Positions 49,801 to 55,800 of a DNA stretch of 64,000 bases are shown piece after piece. The position numbers were made by a program, and so were the translations under genes. Source of the stretch: Aradus depressus. Its lineage: Eukaryota; Arthropoda; Insecta; Hemiptera; Aradidae. The notes under the pieces were generated by a model. The model was not told the origin of the DNA. It searched no databases and saw only the letters and a program-made list of their open reading frames with translations. Where the stretch lies: assembly GCA_963662175.1 (NCBI GenBank), contig OY759220.1:45294136-45358135 (forward strand). The letters are read 5' to 3'. Every line of letters starts with the position of its first letter. The first letter of the stretch is position 1.

Positions 49801-52800
49801 CCTTAGGCGGTTTATCTGGGAGGGGAAATAACCTTGAGCAGTCCTTCGGAAGGGACGTTAAACTATAGTACGATGTCAAAATGGAAAACATTAAAGACTG
49901 CCACTGTAGAGTGAGGGTAGCACTCTGGAAGTAGGCGATGCGACCTCCTAGTTAACCCAGAGCATTAGTCACAATAACTATAAGACTTCCATGGTACTGA
50001 TATGACTAATTACACTCTTTACAGTATCAAGACACTGACTCCTGTCGTTCAAGTTCAAGTTGACTCCTGTTCTGAGATCGACTCATCTGTGCCAAACTCT
50101 AATATTTTGAATCTAACGCGGGGTCAAGTTGAAGTTCCTCAACCCAATCCGGTAAGTTCTCAATTTCACCTTTTTGTTGTTGTTAGTATTATTCATTTTA
50201 CTTCCCCAACTATCGGGGATTATATTATATTATATATTATATTATAATATATTATATAATTTCTCAGAAATTCGATGTTTTCATCAGAATTTCATGTTTT
50301 CTGGCCCTTCTGATTCCAAAAGTCTGTATCTGTGAACATGAATGTATCGACATCAAAGTTTTTATGTGTATCCACTACCCCATAAGGAGAACACCGAGTT
50401 TCAGCCAAATATGCGGAAGGGGAGATTAGGGGGATGTCACAACTCTAATAATTGCCGATATAATAAAAAAAATTATATCTGAATCCAAAACCTTTAGAGG
50501 GTTCAAAAGTCCCAGAGTAGGACACCCATTAATTTTCAACCAAACGGTAGATTAGTTTCTGAGGGAGAGCAAAACTTAGTTGATTATTTCTCGCTGGGGA
50601 AGTACATTTGTGACTCACCGACAATTTTTTTTTTTTTTTTTCTTTAATAAAATATTTACATTAAATAGTTACCAAACCGTTGGTTGTATGAACAACTTGA
50701 AGAGGACTAAATGTTTGTAAAAGTTCATGAGCTTTAATTTAGGTCAATGTTTCCAGTTAAGGGCATGTTTTAGTGAAAATTAAGAAAAATCGGCTCCGTT
50801 TTTCCGAGAGGACGACTGAAGTTCATTTTATTTTTTACTAGTATTGTTATTACTTATGTATCTTAATGTTAACATTCTTATGACCCTATTACCATGTTAC
50901 GGTTTAAAGTAATTAAATATTATTATTATTATAAAACTTTTTGGAGATATCATTTTTGTCTCAATCCGTCCCTTGAGGCCGTCACTATTGTGTAACACCA
51001 CGTCCACCTTCCATTCCTAGTTCTAGAATTTATTTAGAACTAAATTTTATTCAGTTCTGAGCTCTTATTGTACACAAAATTGGCAGGAATATACGTAATT
51101 TCTGGTTGGTGTGAAACAGACTTAAAATAGATTCATTATTATCATGTTCGTTATTTTAATGAAGTATTTCAAAAATCAAATCCAAAATATTTCACGCATA
51201 TCATAATTGTCTACGATGTTATCTACATGTATCTAGATAACTAATATTCTACTTATAGTCTAAAATACATATATTTCCTTAATTATCTATATTTTTTTGA
51301 AAAATTGATTCTTTCTATCTGTACAGAGGACAAGAAAGTGTTCGATCGTGACAGAGGACGATGAAGAAGAGGTGAGTGGAGGATCTCGGGAGAGTGGAGG
51401 GCTGAACAGGAGGGGGTCCAGGTCAGAGGGGAAACTGCATCTGGCCGTGCAGGAGATACACAAGGCCATACCCATCAACTCCATCACGGAAGTAAGTCGT
51501 CATCAAATCATATTCAAACTCAACCATAGCGAGATCAGTCTGTAGTTAGCAACATAATGAGTCCTCAAAGGTCCACCGGAAGACAGGACATTTCTCAAAA
51601 CGGAGACAGATTTTTGAGATAAAATTTGTTTAATTTTTTTATTACATATGCGTTTTTATATTATTATTGTATTGTGTCGATGCCCTTTTTTCGACCACCT
51701 TATTATTATTACTATTTAGATAATTCTTTTTTGAAATAAATAAAAAATCCTAAATTCTGAAGTTTTTGACGTGAAAACTTCTATTCGCTCGTTAAGTGAT
51801 AGCCGGTCAAACTTTCTTGTGTTACAAAATACCGTCAGATTTCAATCGATAATAACTACGAGACTAATAATGCGATAACAACGGTTGAGGTCATAATGGA
51901 TAGAGCATGTCTGTACGTGTTTGTTGTGCAGTGTTTGTTTTGCTTGTGACGTTATCGGGCTAGTGTGGGCGCCGGCGGATGATTGTTGCGAATTAGCGTT
52001 GTGTAAAATTAGAAATTAGTATAGCGTATTAACGCGTTTAGATAGGACATTGATTCGGGTGTCATTGTAAAGAGCTTGATGAGGAGCACTACTACGACTC
52101 AAAGTGTAACAATAAAAATATTCGCCGAAACATATGTAAAAATCGGTAATAAATTGAAAATTGCAAAAAAATTGAAGATGTCTCATATGAATCGTAAATA
52201 TGCGCGGAATTATAGAAAACGCAAATCAGAGGAAAGCTCGCATCAAAAGGAATTTAAAAAACCTAAAAAGTCTAGTGCCGAGCAAATGCAAGAGCTACGG
52301 CAGCATCGAAAAGAAAATGAAAAATGATTTTATCCCGACGTTATCACGGAAAATCTATGGCATGGACCTTGACTAAGCTTTAATGTTTTTTGATTCCTAA
52401 TCGCGGTATTTTCGGTATTGAAAAACCTATTGAACTCACACTTCTTGTACCAGGATGGGTTAATGTGCGGTCCTCTCCTATCTGTAGTGGAAATAAAGAA
52501 AGAAAGTTTTTTTTTTTATATTGTCTATTTCTCAAAGAATATACAACATATGGGAGTCCCTTCTGTATTGCTACCATCTATTGTAATAGTTTGTGAAATA
52601 GACATTTTTTAAAACATTAATTTCACCTTCCCAGCTATATACGAAGTATAGGGGAAGTTAGATAATCGGTCAAATATTTGATGCCGAGTTTCCAATGAAA
52701 GTTTTCTCTAGATTCAAAATTTGAAAAAAAGTTTATGTCTATGTGTATGTCTGTGAACACGATAACTTCCGAGTGAATGAATGTATCGACTCGAAATTTT

Positions 52801-55800
52801 ATGTATGTATCCAGAAGCCTCTAAAGACGACAATTATTAATTTTCAGCTAAATCGGTTAAAGGGGGTGAAGGGATTAGGGGGGAGGCTTAACATAAAAAC
52901 TCTAATAACTGTCGTTGAAATGAATGTTTCGACACAAATTTTCATATTTATTGTCAAAACCCAATGAGGACATAACCTGTCAAATTTCGGCGTGATCGAC
53001 TGTAGGGAAATGGGGATTCAGGGGAGGGGGCTCAATTCAAAAATCCTAATAACTGCCGATGTAATGAATGTATCGATACAAAATTTAGTATGAGGATTTA
53101 GGAGCCCCTATGTAAGTCAACTGTTGAATATTGGCGCAAACGATCTACTGGTTTTGGTGGGGAAACGAAAAGTTAATTGATGTCGGTGATTCACAACGAT
53201 TTTTTTTATTTATCTTTATTAAATTTTTTTTTTTTTTTTAATTAAGTATCTGTAATGGTTGTGTGTGTTGTCTGATGCAGGCCTCCACAGCCCCGGGTCC
53301 TCTTCACCCCAACACAGCAGCCGTTGGAAGCCACACCCCAGTTAGAGCTGTCAAGACACTCCCCTCTCCTATCTCCTCATCGAACAGCCTCAACTCTCCT
53401 CAGCTGGGACTCAACAACAACATCTCCAGGTAAATTGACCTGGTTGTCTGACCTGGCCTTCAAATACACTAGGTGTGCAATACATTCTGCTGTTTGCAAA
53501 AACTGAGCTGAGTCAGTCTAAATTCATTGAATCATACTGTTAATGTGGTCGGTTAACATACAAGTAGTGCATTTGAAATGGGGCATATGAACCGGTTTGT
53601 GATCACTGGATGGAACCGTAGGGTTTTCAAGTTTGCGCACTTTTACCGGAACTTTTTCTCGGTGTTTAACGTGAACATCTGTTCTTTATGAATTATTAAT
53701 ACTTTAAATAGATTTCAATTGAATTCAATAGATTTTTTCTAGCCTTTTTGTAGACAACAGCTGTTTTTGCACAAAATTCTTTTTACTATGTGTTCTTGTA
53801 AAAAACGGCTCAAAAAAAGTGGTGTTCGATGGTAAACCGAAAAGGGCTTCGCCCGGATTTTTACATTTGAAATAGAAAAGTTCTATTTTGCGCGAGAATT
53901 TTGTCTCTCAATTGATTTCAATGGGGATTTCGTTTTTCGGTGATTATTCCTCCGTGGTATGTTCGATTTCAGATTTTTTTAGTAGTAAACCATCGTCACC
54001 GTGTCCACTACCATCGTGGCAAATTTCAATGTGATCGGTAAAGTGGTTTAGGAGGAGTACGAGTACAACGAAATACATGAGTCGCCTAAGAAAGAGTTTC
54101 GTAAACTCAGCTCAATAAACAATTTCGGTAGTGAAAGATATTTTCGGCCGATATCTTGTGAAAGTTCATTACGTAAAAAATATTAAATGAGAACACAATT
54201 TACAAGTCTATACCACTTTATGTTTTTAACTAACTTAGAATGTACCTCTGAATTTTTTTGTAAATAATATATTATATAAAGGATGTTTTACTTGCCCAGC
54301 TACACTTATTATAGGGGAAGTTATGTAATCGGTCAGAAATTCGATGTTGAGTTTTCAACGGAATTTAATGTTTCCCGACCTTTTGAATCTTAAAATGTAA
54401 AAATAAAATCATATCTGTCTCTATGTGTGTCCATGGACACGATAATTCCCGATCGACTGAATATATCGAAACGAAATTGTATCGAAAACCACAATGAGGA
54501 CGACATCTATTGATTTTCAGCTCATTCGGCCTATGGTAAGAAGGGGGTTTGTAGGAGCGACGACGTAAACAATATAACCTTACATTGAAGCACGAAAAAA
54601 AATGTAAACTATAGTTTGTTATTCTACAATTTTATAAAAATGTATTTTAAATATTTCAGATACGAGAGGAGAAACAAATTAAGAAAGGGTAGTACAGCCT
54701 CTTGCAGTTCTTCGGATGCCAGCGACGAAGATTCTGAAGGAAGGAATAAAAGAAAAGGTGCGTTCTAGAACTGATCCTTAGTTAGTAGTTGAATTATTAC
54801 TATTTTAGTAAATAATTAGACATTTTTAATAAATTAAATGTAATTAACCTCGAAGTTACGATTGGTTAATTGTCGTTTTTGTCTGCAATTGGTATTATTA
54901 TTATTTTATTTATATTATAAAATGTTCGATGAAAAAGAGTTAATTATTATGACTCATACCCGGGCTTTAACTATGAGGTCATATCGCCTACTACGAGAGC
55001 GCTCTTTCTTCACTCTGGTGGACATGAGCCCGACTGTACTGTGGGAGTCCTAAATTTTTATTCACCTAGGGCCGGGGTCTTTAACGAGTACTTGACATCG
55101 CACAGGCTCGGGACCATCGATTAACATCCAAAGGACGATGTGCTTAAGTTTATTTTACCTCCCAGATAAAATAAACTAAGAGCCTCGGCCGGGTTTCGAA
55201 CCCACGATCTCGAACTCAGAAGGCAAGCACGCATACCACTGAGCTACCGGCTCCCTCGAATATGAAGAAGATAGGAAAGAATATACTAACTAGTATGTTA
55301 TTTCATGCATTCCCTTTTATTCGAGGGTTTCGCACCGGTAGCGTGCTTGCTTACTGAGCTCAAGATCACGGGTTCGAAACTCGGGCGAGGCTCTTTGGTC
55401 TTTTATCTGGGAATAACCTTGAGCACGCCGTCCTTCAGATGGGATGTTAAGCGATGGTACCAAGCTTGTACAATGTCAGGTATTCGTTAGCGACCCCTAC
55501 CCAAGACGAATAAAAAGTTAGTGTAGGCAAAATGTAGGACTCCCATAGTAGAGTCGGGCTCATGTCCACCAGGGTGACGAGTAGGCGATATGACCTTGTA
55601 GTTAAAGCTCGGGCATGAGTCATAATAACTAACTAAATTTAATCTTTCTACTACGACCCGGAGCAAGTTTCATTTCGTAACCTTAACTGTTGAAAATTGG
55701 TATAATTCCTTAGGCGCTACTACAGCTGACGAATTGCGTTTGACAGAACCTTCCAGTCTTGACGTAAACTATGTATACCAGTTGTGAGTTGAACAGAAGC

